Of a stretch of 48,695 nucleotides of DNA, positions 8,431 through 17,369 are shown piece after piece. The notes under the pieces are model-generated. The model saw nothing but the letters and a program-made list of their open reading frames with translations. It was not told where the DNA came from and searched no databases. Position 1 is the stretch's first letter, and every line of letters starts with the position of its first letter. A program made the position numbers and the translations under genes. Origin of the DNA: Leptospira interrogans serovar Manilae (lineage in GTDB: Bacteria > Spirochaetota > Leptospiria > Leptospirales > Leptospiraceae); contig CAMCZP010000017.1 of NCBI GenBank assembly GCA_945887855.1, forward strand, positions 1 through 48,695, given 5' to 3'.

Positions 8431-9597
8431 TTAATAGATAGATAATAATAACATAGTCATATCATCCCTAGTTGTATGACTTGAAAATTGCATTACATCA
8501 TTGAGGATTTTTCTGAGAATGGTTTCTTTGGGTTCATTAATATTCATTTTTACAATATTTTTAAACTGATCCGCACCCAATATTTCTTCATCATGATTGA
8601 AATTTTCCACCACACCATCTGAATAAAAAAAGATTCGATCACCTTTTTTAATTTTTCTTTTGTAGTACGTAAAAATCGGATCATCAAGTAAAAGTAGATA
8701 AGTCCCATTCCCTTTAATTTCAAAAATTTGGTTATCTGAAAATAAAAAAACTTCGTGGTGACCGGCATAACTATATTCAATTTCTTTTGTAGAATAAATA
8801 TATCTTAGGAAGATTCCCGATAGGTGGTGATGTTTGATGATTGGAGATAAAAGTGTGTGCATGTGATACAAACATTTGTCAGGTGGTAAATTTAAATCGG
8901 AAGCCATTTTAAATGCCAAAAGTACCATCCCACTCATGAGAGCAGCAGAGAGACCATGACCTGAAATATCTCCAAAAAAAATATCCAAGTGATTGTCGAA
9001 CTCTTTGTAAAACAGGGAGTCTCCCCCCACATGCGAATATGGCAGATAAAAACTGTTTATAGAAAAGACATTTTCAAGTTCTTTATCTACAGGCAAAAGA
9101 AATTTTTGGGTTTTTACAGCCAGATCTATTTCAAAATTTACTTTGTCTAAAAGAGTTTTGATTTGAAAATTTGATGCTTCAATCTCATTTAAATGTTTTA
9201 ATCTCTCTTTTTCCAACAAATGAATTTTTAGATGGTTCTCTACCCGTGCAAGGACTTCTCCCGCCTGGAAGGGCTTATTTATATAATCCACCGCACCCAA
9301 TCGAAAACTCTCGGATATATTTTCTACATCCCTATTTGCACTTATGAAAATAACGGGAATAGTGGATTGTATTTCTAATTCCCTTATTTTTTTTAAAACA
9401 TCCAAACCATTTTCTTCGGGCATCACGAGATCGAGTAGAATAAGATCCACCTCATTCTCTGATAAAAAGTGGAGTGCTTCTTTGACGGATGTAAAACCAA
9501 AGTAGATATTGGGTTTGTTTCCCAATATTTTTTTAAGGAGTTGAATATTTAGGATTTCATCATCTAATATTAGAATTTTACGTTTGGTTTCTAACAA
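8431..9597 (-). CDS. response regulator with PP2C/SpoIIE phosphatase output domain
   Basis: A 388-residue two-domain signalling protein. Residues 5-125 form a receiver domain with acidic pair DD at 12-13, phospho-acceptor D56 (LILLDLVMP) and K108 (INKPF). A helical linker (about 125-165) leads to an RsbU/SpoIIE-like PP2C domain with GGD at 191-193, FGDISGHG at 208-215, a YAGHH segment near 277-281, YSDGVVE at 325-331 and TTRDDMT near the end. Such proteins dephosphorylate anti-anti-sigma factors in partner-switching cascades when the receiver is phosphorylated. No kinase or STAS partner is adjacent. The only plausible start is a TTG without a strong ribosome-binding site. Confidence 0.9.
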   Translation of the reverse strand: MLETKRKILILDDEILNIQLLKKILGNKPNIYFGFTSVKEALHFLSENEVDLILLDLVMPEENGLDVLKKIRELEIQSTIPVIFISANRDVENISESFRLGAVDYINKPFQAGEVLARVENHLKIHLLEKERLKHLNEIEASNFQIKTLLDKVNFEIDLAVKTQKFLLPVDKELENVFSINSFYLPYSHVGGDSLFYKEFDNHLDIFFGDISGHGLSAALMSGMVLLAFKMASDLNLPPDKCLYHMHTLLSPIIKHHHLSGIFLRYIYSTKEIEYSYAGHHEVFLFSDNQIFEIKGNGTYLLLLDDPIFTYYKRKIKKGDRIFFYSDGVVENFNHDEEILGADQFKNIVKMNINEPKETILRKILNDVMQFSSHTTRDDMTMLLLSIY

Positions 9598-9741
9598 GGT
9601 TAAGCCAATTTCTTTGATAGGATGGTGTTTTCAATTAAGAATATAGATCAAGATTTTACTACTCAAAGATAAATAAAGAACTTATTGCTTTTTTTGTACT
9701 TAGGATACTCATTTGGTGAGTTTGTGAGAACGTACTGAAAT

Positions 9742-9770
9742 CTGCCATTCTAATTCAATTAGAATGGCAG
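9742..9770 (-). terminator. Hairpin downstream of fusA
   Basis: A near-perfect inverted repeat, CTGCCATTCTAATT and its complement, meets across a single base. It lies 8 bases beyond the fusA stop on the minus strand. There is no strong U-run after it in either direction, but the length and position between convergent-facing transcripts fit a terminator or RNA 3'-end stabiliser. Confidence 0.6.
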
Positions 9771-9777
9771 AGTAGGG

Positions 9778-11901
9778 CTAATCTTCGTCTTGTTTTACTT
9801 TGTACTTCTTGATTAGGTCCTGTTCGATATTTTTGGGGACGGGAGCATATCTGGAAAATTCCATTGAGAATTCTGCCTTTCCCTGTGTTGCCGAACGGAT
9901 CACGGTTGCATACCCAAACATATCAGCTAAGGGAACCTCGGCTTCAATTTTGCAGTATCCGTCCTGTTCTGTTGTATTTAGTATCATCCCACGCCTTTGG
10001 TTGAGTGAACCCAGAATAGCTCCCTGGAATTCTACGGGACCATCGCACTCTACCTTCATGATTGGTTCAAGAATGATGGGAGCTGCTTTTGAGAATCCCT
10101 GACGGAATCCATATCTCGCACCAATTTGAAACGCCATATCGGATGAATCTACATCATGGTATGCCCCATCATTGATCACCGCCCGAACACCGATGATAGG
10201 AAACCCAATTTGGGATCCCCTTTCTAAACAGCTTCGGAAACCCTTATCACAGGAACCAATGTATTCTCTGGGAATGGAACCACCCACAACCTTATCCACG
10301 AATTCATAATCTTTGTGTTCTTCCATGGGGATGGGTTCGAGAAATCCAGCCACCCTTGAAAATTGACCCTGACCACCCGTTTGTTTTTTGTGGGTATAGT
10401 CAAATTCTGCCTTTCTGGTGATTGTCTCCCGATATGCTACTTGTGGAGCCCCTGTTACCAATTCTACTCCATATTCCCGTTTCATCCTTTCGATATAGAC
10501 TTCGAGGTGGAGTTCTCCCATTCCTTTGATGATGGTCTGTCCTGATTCCTTATCAATTTCAGTCCTAAAAGTAGGATCTTCCTTGGTGAATCTATTCAGG
10601 GCTTTTGCCAGGTTGGGGAGGTGTTTGGATTCTTTGGCTTCAATCGTCAAAGAAATCACAGGTTCTGGAATAAACATGGAGGTCATGGAGACTTTTTGTT
10701 GCCCATCAGTGAAGGTATCTCCAGATGCACAATCAATTCCAAAGAGAGCGACTATATCCCCTGCTTCCGAAAAGGTGACGTCTTCCATTTCATTGGAGTG
10801 CATTCTCACTAGTCGGCCAACATTGTGTTTTTTGTTGGTGGCTGAATTGTAAATGGTCATACCCTTTTGGACCTTGCCCTGGTATACCCTACAATAGGTA
10901 AGCTGACCATACCGACCATCTTCCAATTTGAAGGCAAGCATGACAAGGGGTTTGTCAGGATTGGACTCCAATACAATTTTCTCTTCAGATTTATTGATAT
11001 CCAAAGCTTCGTTGACAACATCTTTTGGACATGCTAAAAGTTCGCAAACTCCATCTAAAAGCTTTTGTACTCCTCTATTTTTGTAAGCAGAGCCCATAAA
11101 TACAGGAGTGAGTTTTAGCTCTATGGCTCCTTTTCGGACTGCACCCTTGATTAAATCTACAGTTACATTTCCCTCTAGCATAGCCTCTGTGAGCTCATCA
11201 CTGCAAAGAGAGGCGGCATCTAATAATTCTTCCCGTCTTTTTTCTGCTTCGGCTAAAAGTTCTGCAGGAATTTCTTTTTCAATGACATCCTGACCATTTG
11301 GACCTTCAAAATAGATTGCTTTCATGGTGATAAGATCAATGATCCCCACATGATCGCCTTCCAAACCTATAGGCATTTGAACAGCAACAGCATTGTGTTT
11401 GAGTTTTTCACGGAGTTGGTCAATCACCCTCCAGGGATTTGCCCCTGATCTATCGAGTTTGTTGATAAATGCAAGCCTAGGTACGGAATACCTACGCATT
11501 TGCCTATCTACAGTGATGGATTGGGATTGAACCCCTGAGACCCCACAGAGTACGAGAATGGCACCATCTAGAACGCGAAGAGCCCTTTCCACCTCAATGG
11601 TAAAATCCACGTGGCCCGGTGTATCAATGATATTGATTGTATAGTCCTGGTCGTTGTTCTTGTTATGCCAGGTACAATATGTGGCCGCTGATTGGATTGT
11701 GATCCCTTTTTCCCTTTCAAGATCCATACTATCCATCTTTGCACCCACTCCATCTTTCCCACGGACTTCATGGATTGCATGGATACGATTGGTATAAAAT
11801 AAAATTCGTTCTGTAAGTGTTGTTTTTCCACTATCAATGTGAGCAGAAATACCAATATTTCTGATTTTAAGCAATTTTTCGCTGTACTGGGTTGTACTCA
11901 T
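9778..11901 (-). CDS. fusA: translation elongation factor G (spirochete/mitochondrial-like EF-G)
   Basis: A 707-residue GTPase that drives ribosomal translocation. G1 is AHIDSGKT at 20-27, followed by [17 protein letters not shown] (switch I/G2), [25 protein letters not shown] (G3) and [10 protein letters not shown] (G4). Domains II-V follow, with [21 protein letters not shown] and [17 protein letters not shown] near the end. The wording [17 protein letters not shown] and [21 protein letters not shown] matches the spdEFG1/mtEFG1 lineage rather than canonical bacterial EF-G. It is not in a str operon here (no rpsL, rpsG or tuf) and follows a PilZ-tailed gene. The start has AGAGG six bases upstream, inside a small hairpin. 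Confidence 0.95.
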   Translation of the reverse strand: MSTTQYSEKLLKIRNIGISAHIDSGKTTLTERILFYTNRIHAIHEVRGKDGVGAKMDSMDLEREKGITIQSAATYCTWHNKNNDQDYTINIIDTPGHVDFTIEVERALRVLDGAILVLCGVSGVQSQSITVDRQMRRYSVPRLAFINKLDRSGANPWRVIDQLREKLKHNAVAVQMPIGLEGDHVGIIDLITMKAIYFEGPNGQDVIEKEIPAELLAEAEKRREELLDAASLCSDELTEAMLEGNVTVDLIKGAVRKGAIELKLTPVFMGSAYKNRGVQKLLDGVCELLACPKDVVNEALDINKSEEKIVLESNPDKPLVMLAFKLEDGRYGQLTYCRVYQGKVQKGMTIYNSATNKKHNVGRLVRMHSNEMEDVTFSEAGDIVALFGIDCASGDTFTDGQQKVSMTSMFIPEPVISLTIEAKESKHLPNLAKALNRFTKEDPTFRTEIDKESGQTIIKGMGELHLEVYIERMKREYGVELVTGAPQVAYRETITRKAEFDYTHKKQTGGQGQFSRVAGFLEPIPMEEHKDYEFVDKVVGGSIPREYIGSCDKGFRSCLERGSQIGFPIIGVRAVINDGAYHDVDSSDMAFQIGARYGFRQGFSKAAPIILEPIMKVECDGPVEFQGAILGSLNQRRGMILNTTEQDGYCKIEAEVPLADMFGYATVIRSATQGKAEFSMEFSRYAPVPKNIEQDLIKKYKVKQDED

Positions 11902-11907
11902 TTTTTT

Positions 11908-11921
11908 CCTCTGAAAAGAGG
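11908..11921 (-). promoter_or_regulatory. fusA: Small hairpin overlapping the fusA ribosome-binding site
   Basis: In the transcript, CCTCT pairs with AGAGG across a TTTC loop, and the AGAGG arm is the fusA Shine-Dalgarno six bases before the ATG. The five-base stem could reduce ribosome access. It is short, so regulation is only a possibility. Confidence 0.35.
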
Positions 11922-11957
11922 CAACCTTTCTATTTTATCTGGTCCCTCATTTGAATA

Positions 11958-11979
11958 ATGGATAGGAATAATTATCCAT
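11958..11979 (-). other. Hairpin in the PilZ gene-fusA spacer
   Basis: ATGGATA and TATCCAT form a perfect 7-bp stem with an 8-base loop between the stop of the upstream PilZ-tailed gene and fusA. It lacks a U-run. It could be a weak terminator, an RNA-processing site or part of the fusA leader. Confidence 0.35.
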
Positions 11980-12021
11980 CAAATTCGACCATATAAAAAA
12001 TAGGGTGGTTTTTAACTATCT

Positions 12022-13140
12022 TTATTTCTCTTTGGAGGGTTCGCTGAGAGAAAGTGACTTGGAGAGTTCTCTCATTTTAGCTTTTTCATCCAAAGTTAAA
12101 TCATAAAACTCACATCCAATTCGAAGCTTTTGGTTATCATCTTTTGAGGCATACCGCACTACTGCCTTCATTGGTACTTTTTCACCCAAGATCTGTATAT
12201 TAAAGAACAATATAGCATTTGGAGCCAAAAGCTTTTGGTGGTAGTCCGAGTTGGATACCACAAATCCAATACCACTCGAGCTTATATCAATCACTTCACA
12301 TTTTTCATGTACATTGATCAATTCTTCATGGGAATTGATTTCAGAGATGAGAGTTCCTGCAATGGAAGAACAGGATTGGAAATCTTCCATGCTTAAGGTA
12401 GATGTGTGAGTTGCTCTGATATATCCTAATAAAATTTTATCCCTGAAAAGGATGGGAATTGTGATTTCTGCTCCCACAATTGGGTTTGGATCCGAGGAAG
12501 AATTTAAAAGTTCTTTGTACTGAACGGGATTAAAAAAGGCTGTGTTGTAAGGATCATTGCTACCCGGTTTGGGGAGAAAAATGGGACGTTGGCTACTTCT
12601 AAAGATTGTCATACGAATATCATTGATAGCATCTATTTTTAAATCTAGGGTTGTAAATTTATGTAGTATAGATTTAGATCTGGAATTCCATATAGGTTGG
12701 ATTGTAGATGCTATTTTGGTGGTATTTTGGAGGAGCTCTTCATTTGATATAATAGAGTTTATAAAAATTTTATCCTCTGATTCCGGCTTCTTAGTTACAA
12801 CAACTCTGGATTCAATTCGCTTTGCGTCATCTCGTATTACCATTTTCATTGGTTTTAAAAACTCAATGTCTACATTCGAACCGGGCATAAGCTCAAACCA
12901 AAAGTGATAGAGGCTAAAATTATTAGTAAATGTTAAAATTCTTATACCTTTGTCTAATCGATCTGTACCCTTTATGACAATACCTTCTTGGTTAGCGGAA
13001 ATAATTTGCACAGGAGTTTGTTCATTTTCGTGGTACATAGATACGGGAATACGGGGAAAGAGAGAAGAGATAACTTTTCCAATCAATTGGAGATCAGTTA
13101 TTTCTCTTTCAATAGGAGTTTTATTTTCTGTGTTTCTCAT
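12022..13140 (-). CDS. DUF1577-like protein with C-terminal PilZ-type domain
   Basis: A 372-residue soluble protein with no signal peptide or membrane segment. Its length and a C-terminal PilZ-like stretch recall the Leptospira DUF1577 family, from memory only. The tail shows EVIDISSSGIGFVVSN (the D-x-S-x-x-G motif), then GEKVPMKAVVRYASKD and LRIGCEFYDLTLDEKAKM, the usual end of a PilZ barrel. The N-terminal RxxxR motif needed for c-di-GMP binding is not seen ahead of it (NVHEKCEVIDI). The middle (about 200-270: AEITIPILFRDKILLGYIRA) looks GAF-like. It lies between a chemoreceptor and fusA on the same strand, and its leader carries a large inverted repeat that overlaps the start codon. Confidence 0.65.
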   Translation of the reverse strand: MRNTENKTPIEREITDLQLIGKVISSLFPRIPVSMYHENEQTPVQIISANQEGIVIKGTDRLDKGIRILTFTNNFSLYHFWFELMPGSNVDIEFLKPMKMVIRDDAKRIESRVVVTKKPESEDKIFINSIISNEELLQNTTKIASTIQPIWNSRSKSILHKFTTLDLKIDAINDIRMTIFRSSQRPIFLPKPGSNDPYNTAFFNPVQYKELLNSSSDPNPIVGAEITIPILFRDKILLGYIRATHTSTLSMEDFQSCSSIAGTLISEINSHEELINVHEKCEVIDISSSGIGFVVSNSDYHQKLLAPNAILFFNIQILGEKVPMKAVVRYASKDDNQKLRIGCEFYDLTLDEKAKMRELSKSLSLSEPSKEK

Positions 13141-13192
13141 TTGGTATACTCTCTAGTTTGCATATATGCCTTACATACAATATATACCAAAT
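13139..13192 (-). promoter_or_regulatory. Nested inverted repeat covering the start codon of the PilZ-tailed gene
   Basis: ATTTGGTATA (13139-13148) and TATACCAAAT (13183-13192) are perfect 10-base inverted arms. A second 10-base palindrome, GCATATATGC (13160-13169), lies almost exactly at the centre. In the mRNA the proximal arm includes the A and U of the AUG, and the likely Shine-Dalgarno (GAGAG) lies in the loop side. It could be an RNA hairpin that blocks initiation or a DNA operator for a dimeric regulator. Confidence 0.55.
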
Positions 13193-13223
13193 AGAATTTT
13201 CATACAGCAAATGTAAATAGGTT

Positions 13224-14948
13224 TTACGTTTTAAAAAAATCTACTTGGTCATTTAGATCCGATGTGATTTTAATGGTTTGTTCAAAGGTATTTAGCATAT
13301 TTTGAGAACCAGTGGAAATTTCCATGGTGAGATCGTTGATGGTCATCACAGAATGAGAAATTGCCTCAATAGCCACTTTTTGTTCCTCGGTGGCTATTTT
13401 TATTTCATTGGATTTTTCTTTGACCTTTGTAGCCTCTGAATTTACCTCTTCATTGATTTTCATTTGTATGGTCATGGATTCTGCCAATTTAATCATCATG
13501 GTATTGATGGAGTTTATTCCATCCATGATCATTTTAATCATGGAAACAGTTCCCTGGATGCTGGAATAGCCTTGGGATATTTCCTCACTGTTGGATCGTA
13601 TGAGTGCATCTATATTTTTTATACTTTGGGATGTGAGTACTGCCAATTTGGCAATTTCATCGGCAACCACTGCAAATCCCCTACCAGCATCCCCAGCCCT
13701 CGCCGCTTCAATAGAGGCATTGAGAGAAAGAAGATTTGTTTGTTTGGAAATATCACTTATGATGTTGATGATGTTTTTCATTTGGTCGGAGCTATTGTTG
13801 ATTCGGGACATGCTTTCATTCATGGATTGGATGGAAGCCTCACCCGATTTTGCCTTGGAAGATATATCCCCTGCAAGACCTGTGGTATCCTTAATTTTTT
13901 GTTCCATTTCATGAATGATTTCACTCAGTGAGTTCATCCTTTCGCTGAGAGTAGAAATAATATCAAATTGGTACCGAGCGTTTCTTGCAATTTGGTCCAT
14001 ACCTGCTGAAACTTCTTCTATTGTGGCAGTAATTTCTTCTGTGGAGGAGGCCTGTTCCTGGGAGGATTCCGAGAAGTTGTTGAGGATAGGTGTCATTTTA
14101 TTAGTGGAAGTGGCTAGATTAGAAGATTGTGTTTTTACTTCGTCAATAACATTTCTAATTTTAGTGACAAATTCGTTAAAGTACTTCGAAAGTTCTCCGA
14201 TTTCATCATGGGAATCCACTTTCAAAGAGACATTTAGATTTCCATCACCACTTGCGATTTCTTTAAGATTATTGCTTACACTGGTAACATGGTCACTGAT
14301 CCCGTTAGAGATTAAAATTGTAATTCCTAAGGACAAAGCAACGGTAAATATAAAAATTACTAAAATGATGTATATTAGAGTATATACCTGTTCTTTTACA
14401 TCTTCAATATAAATTCCTGTACCCAAAATCCATCCAAATGGCTCAAAAGATTTAACATAACTGATCTTTTCAACAATTTTTTCTTTGTCGGTTTTAGATG
14501 GCCATTGGTAGTCAACAAACCCATCTCCACTTTTTTGGCAGATTTTAACAATTTCTTGATATATTAGCAATCCATTTGAGTCCTTGAAATCAGAAACATT
14601 TTTACCTTCCAATTCCTTTCGAATTGGATGCATGATGATTTTAGGTTCAAAGTCATTTATCCAAAGGTAATCTTTCTTATCAGAACCATATCTCATTGCT
14701 TTGATGGCATTGTAGGCTCTCTGTTTGGCTTCTTCACGGGTAATCTTATTTGCTTTTACTTCTGCTTCGAGGGATTCTAAAAAAGTGATATTTACATCAA
14801 TGATATGTTTGATGTTTTCTCTCTTTATATCTAACATTCTATCGTAAATACTGGGTAAGATATAGATCATGACCATTAAGAACGCTAAAATCCCAATTAA
14901 ACTGGATGCGATTATTTTATAACGTATGGGAAGATCTCTGTATTTCAT
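13224..14948 (-). CDS. methyl-accepting chemotaxis protein with single Cache (sCache_2) sensor
   Basis: A 574-residue chemoreceptor. TM1 is at about 11-33. A periplasmic sCache_2 domain spans about 35-187, with [29 protein letters not shown] and [15 protein letters not shown], as in sensors of small carboxylates or similar ligands. TM2 follows at 188-212, then a HAMP domain ([25 protein letters not shown]), and the signalling domain with the conserved tip [20 protein letters not shown] and [15 protein letters not shown]. It should control CheA activity and endoflagellar motility. AAGGA lies seven bases before the ATG. No che gene is adjacent. It is first in a minus-strand series with the PilZ-tailed gene and fusA. 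Confidence 0.93.
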   Translation of the reverse strand: MKYRDLPIRYKIIASSLIGILAFLMVMIYILPSIYDRMLDIKRENIKHIIDVNITFLESLEAEVKANKITREEAKQRAYNAIKAMRYGSDKKDYLWINDFEPKIIMHPIRKELEGKNVSDFKDSNGLLIYQEIVKICQKSGDGFVDYQWPSKTDKEKIVEKISYVKSFEPFGWILGTGIYIEDVKEQVYTLIYIILVIFIFTVALSLGITILISNGISDHVTSVSNNLKEIASGDGNLNVSLKVDSHDEIGELSKYFNEFVTKIRNVIDEVKTQSSNLATSTNKMTPILNNFSESSQEQASSTEEITATIEEVSAGMDQIARNARYQFDIISTLSERMNSLSEIIHEMEQKIKDTTGLAGDISSKAKSGEASIQSMNESMSRINNSSDQMKNIINIISDISKQTNLLSLNASIEAARAGDAGRGFAVVADEIAKLAVLTSQSIKNIDALIRSNSEEISQGYSSIQGTVSMIKMIMDGINSINTMMIKLAESMTIQMKINEEVNSEATKVKEKSNEIKIATEEQKVAIEAISHSVMTINDLTMEISTGSQNMLNTFEQTIKITSDLNDQVDFFKT

Positions 14949-15340
14949 GGAATTATCCTTGATTTGAAAAAATACCTTGGAATATATAGGTTGATAGAGG
15001 TGCTATTCAGGTCATCAAATATATATAAAAGTGTACTCTTCCTTTTCATTTTCGTAAAGTATTCACTTCACACAATATTATTTTATTCAAACAGGACTGC
15101 ATTCGAAGATTTTTTTATTAAAAAAAATGATTTCCTCCTATTTCAGGACTCGTTTCTGATTTAGAAAGTGGAAAAGAAATACAATTACTCTCATTTTAAT
15201 AAATTTTTTATGTCTAAATATTATAGAGTAAGCTATGGTTTTACATTCTCTGAGTAGATTAAAAATATGAATAATAAATTTGAATGGAAAAAATTATTGA
15301 GAATGATTTTGGATTTTATCTTTTAAAATTTAAAATATGA

Positions 15341-15443
15341 ATGACTTTCCTGCAAAAAATCAGTTTTTGCAAATTTATTAGCAACAATCCTAGGCTTTTT
15401 TCCGCCTACCGGTGGAAAAAAATAGTAATTGCATTTGCGTCAT
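15341..15443 (-). repeat. Intergenic hairpin repeat, copy B (103 bp)
   Basis: Read on the minus strand, this element aligns without gaps over 103 bases to copy C at 36207, with about ten differences by eye. It begins ATGACGCAAATGCA and ends TGCAGGAAAGTCAT, so the ends are imperfect inverted repeats (ATGAC and TGCA match). The core hairpin has one mismatch (CCACC opposite GGCGG). A second hairpin, TGCAAAAA/TTTTTGCA, lies near the 3' end. Confidence 0.9.
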
Positions 15444-15573
15444 GAATCTTTGCTTAAAAAATCAAATTATTTTGACGTCAATAAGACTATATGGAATCAT
15501 TGAATTGGAACTTTTCAGCTCTTAACATTTTCGTAAAACCAAAGTAAGCTAAATTTCCCAAATATCAAACCAA

Positions 15574-15603
15574 TTGAAAATTAAAAAAAAATAAGGGTAT
15601 ACA
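15574..15603 (+). promoter_or_regulatory. Candidate promoter of the porin gene
   Basis: TTGAAA at 15574-15579 and TATACA at 15598-15603 are separated by 18 bases. The ATG of the porin is only 9 bases after the -10 hexamer, so a transcript from here would be nearly leaderless; no Shine-Dalgarno is visible at useful spacing. The AT-rich context makes chance matches likely. Confidence 0.35.
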
Positions 15604-15612
15604 AACTTAACT

Positions 15613-17220
15613 ATGAAAGTAAACAAAAAACCAATCGGAATTTATAAATCTATAGTAATATGCAAAGTATTATTTTTATTTATTACTTTTCCAATTTTTT
15701 CTCAACAAAAATCCGCTGAAGTAAGGGAAGTAATAAAGGCAGATGAACCAACCCCCCCACCCGCGGCACCCACATGGAATATAACCCACTATGGTTTCTT
15801 GAAAACAGATTATGTATATTCTTCCAATGCTGGTTTGAGTTATGGTAGAGAAATGCTAGGTGCTGTCAATACAGCTAAGAGACAGCTACAAGCAGATGAT
15901 ACAATAGGACGTGGAAATATCCAACTTGGTGATACCCGTTATGGGATGAGATTGAAATTTACCAATGCTCTGACCGGTACAATAGAATTAGATCTTATGG
16001 ACTTTGACAAATCCAACCCGAATGTGAATATAAGGCCCCGAATCAGACAGGCATTTTTCTCATACAATATGGAATCTTGGGAAATATTTGCAGGCCAAAG
16101 ATGGGATATCTTTGCTCCCGTAAATCCGGAGTCGTACAACATAGTAAGTAGTTCATTTGGAAATGGAAACGTAGGATGGCAAAGAGAACAAATGGGCGTT
16201 GCTAAAAAACTTCTCCAAGATTTAACCTTTACAGCAGCCATTGGAAACGGAGCCGTGAACAACACTACCTCCCCCGTGATTGGAGGAGAGCTAAACAAAA
16301 CTCCCACGGTAGCAGCTCAATTTAAATATGTGCCAAATGCATCCAATACATTTTTCTTATCTGGTATCACATATTCTAAACAATACATTGACCCTACTCT
16401 TGATACCACAGCCGGAAAGGCATTGCAGTACGATGCCAGTACCTCATACTATGCACTGGGCACGGAATTATCCAAAACAAATAGAATTCGAAGAAACTCA
16501 AGTGGTGTATCTATTGGTCATGAATTTAAGTCTCAGGACAATAGACTTAGAGTTAGATGGGAAGCAACGTATGGACAAAATCTTGGAGATATAAATACTT
16601 TGAGTATTGCCAATGGTGACCAAAGAACTATGGCAAGGGACTATGCTACTTCCCAGATGGGCTATTTAACATCAAGTACCTCAGGAAATCCTTTTTTCAA
16701 TACACAAGGATCTACCTACACAGATGGTTCTTACATAAACTATCTCAATAAGAGAACAGAAGTTGTAAGTATCGTTGAAAGAAGTGCTTTTATCTCTGCA
16801 GTTTATAAGTTTCTTCCGGATTGGGAACTCGGTATTTTTGGAGGTGCAAGCCAGATTATCAATAATAAAGATCTGGTCCAGGCGGGTACTGGAGCTACGC
16901 TCACCGATTATTCTGTAATGCAAGCTGCTCCAACAACTGGAATATGGACTTCTGCGAACCAAGGAAAAATTAGAGAGAGTAGTGATGTTGGGTATCACTT
17001 AACCTACCTAATGGGACCTGTAAAAATATTTTTCCAACACGAATATATCAGAACTTTCTACCAGGATCCAGAGAGAAGCAAGGGATTTGCCGCCTACATC
17101 AAAAGTATAGATGTAGATACAGGCACCATTACTTACAACACAGTCAAATTACCACATCTTACAGCTTCGGCTGAAGCTACAACACATGTAGTTCGATTTG
17201 GAGCAATGGTTCCTTTCTAA
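15613..17220 (+). CDS. outer membrane beta-barrel porin (DcaP-like)
   Basis: A 535-residue exported protein. A signal peptide ends near residue 31 (FLFITFPIFSQ), followed by a proline-rich linker (EPTPPPAAPTW) and a long series of alternating hydrophobic strands. HYGFLKTDYVYSSN, LGDTRYGMRLKF, RQAFFSYNMESWEIFAGQRWD and FAPVNPESYN resemble the DcaP-like porin group, in which a trimeric barrel takes up small solutes. It ends in phenylalanine (VVRFGAMVPF), the expected BAM-recognition residue for outer membrane proteins. It is followed by a strong terminator, so it is a single-gene unit. The assignment to DcaP-like is from pattern memory; outer membrane barrel is the firm part. Confidence 0.78.
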   Translation: MKVNKKPIGIYKSIVICKVLFLFITFPIFSQQKSAEVREVIKADEPTPPPAAPTWNITHYGFLKTDYVYSSNAGLSYGREMLGAVNTAKRQLQADDTIGRGNIQLGDTRYGMRLKFTNALTGTIELDLMDFDKSNPNVNIRPRIRQAFFSYNMESWEIFAGQRWDIFAPVNPESYNIVSSSFGNGNVGWQREQMGVAKKLLQDLTFTAAIGNGAVNNTTSPVIGGELNKTPTVAAQFKYVPNASNTFFLSGITYSKQYIDPTLDTTAGKALQYDASTSYYALGTELSKTNRIRRNSSGVSIGHEFKSQDNRLRVRWEATYGQNLGDINTLSIANGDQRTMARDYATSQMGYLTSSTSGNPFFNTQGSTYTDGSYINYLNKRTEVVSIVERSAFISAVYKFLPDWELGIFGGASQIINNKDLVQAGTGATLTDYSVMQAAPTTGIWTSANQGKIRESSDVGYHLTYLMGPVKIFFQHEYIRTFYQDPERSKGFAAYIKSIDVDTGTITYNTVKLPHLTASAEATTHVVRFGAMVPF

Positions 17221-17260
17221 AAAAAATCCTAGGACAACCCTAAGATTTATCTCAACAAAA

Positions 17261-17303
17261 ATGCCTACAGTTCCTTGTAGGCATCCTCTCCTTTCTATTT
17301 TTT
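17261..17303 (+). terminator. Rho-independent terminator of the porin gene
   Basis: ATGCCTACA and TGTAGGCAT form a perfect 9-bp stem with a GTTCCT loop, followed by a pyrimidine-rich stretch ending in TTTTTT. A second, imperfect hairpin (AAATCCTAGG with CCTAAGATTT, one mismatch, 17224-17248) lies just before it. Confidence 0.85.
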
Positions 17304-17369
17304 GTTTCCCTAAAACCTAACTTTTTCAACATACTCCTATAGGGGAGAATTCTCCTGGAGGTATATACA

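Larger units (their letters stand above)
14949..15612. other. Long intergenic region between divergent chemoreceptor and porin genes
   Basis: This 664-bp stretch holds the chemoreceptor promoter side, repeat copy B (15341-15443), a perfect palindrome TTGACGTCAA at 15472-15481 and the porin promoter. A 66-codon open frame at 14964-15164 is AT-driven, has no ribosome-binding site and is not convincing. I see no other gene, tRNA or recognisable RNA here. Confidence 0.6.

Noticed and set aside
14964..15164. 66-codon open frame divergent from the chemoreceptor gene
   Set aside because: It is AT-driven, lacks a ribosome-binding site and any domain, and lies where promoters are expected.
17224..17248. 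CCTAGG-containing hairpin after the porin as a fourth repeat copy
   Set aside because: Only the ATCCTAGG word is shared with the repeats; the core CCGCC hairpin and ends are absent, so it is just a local hairpin.
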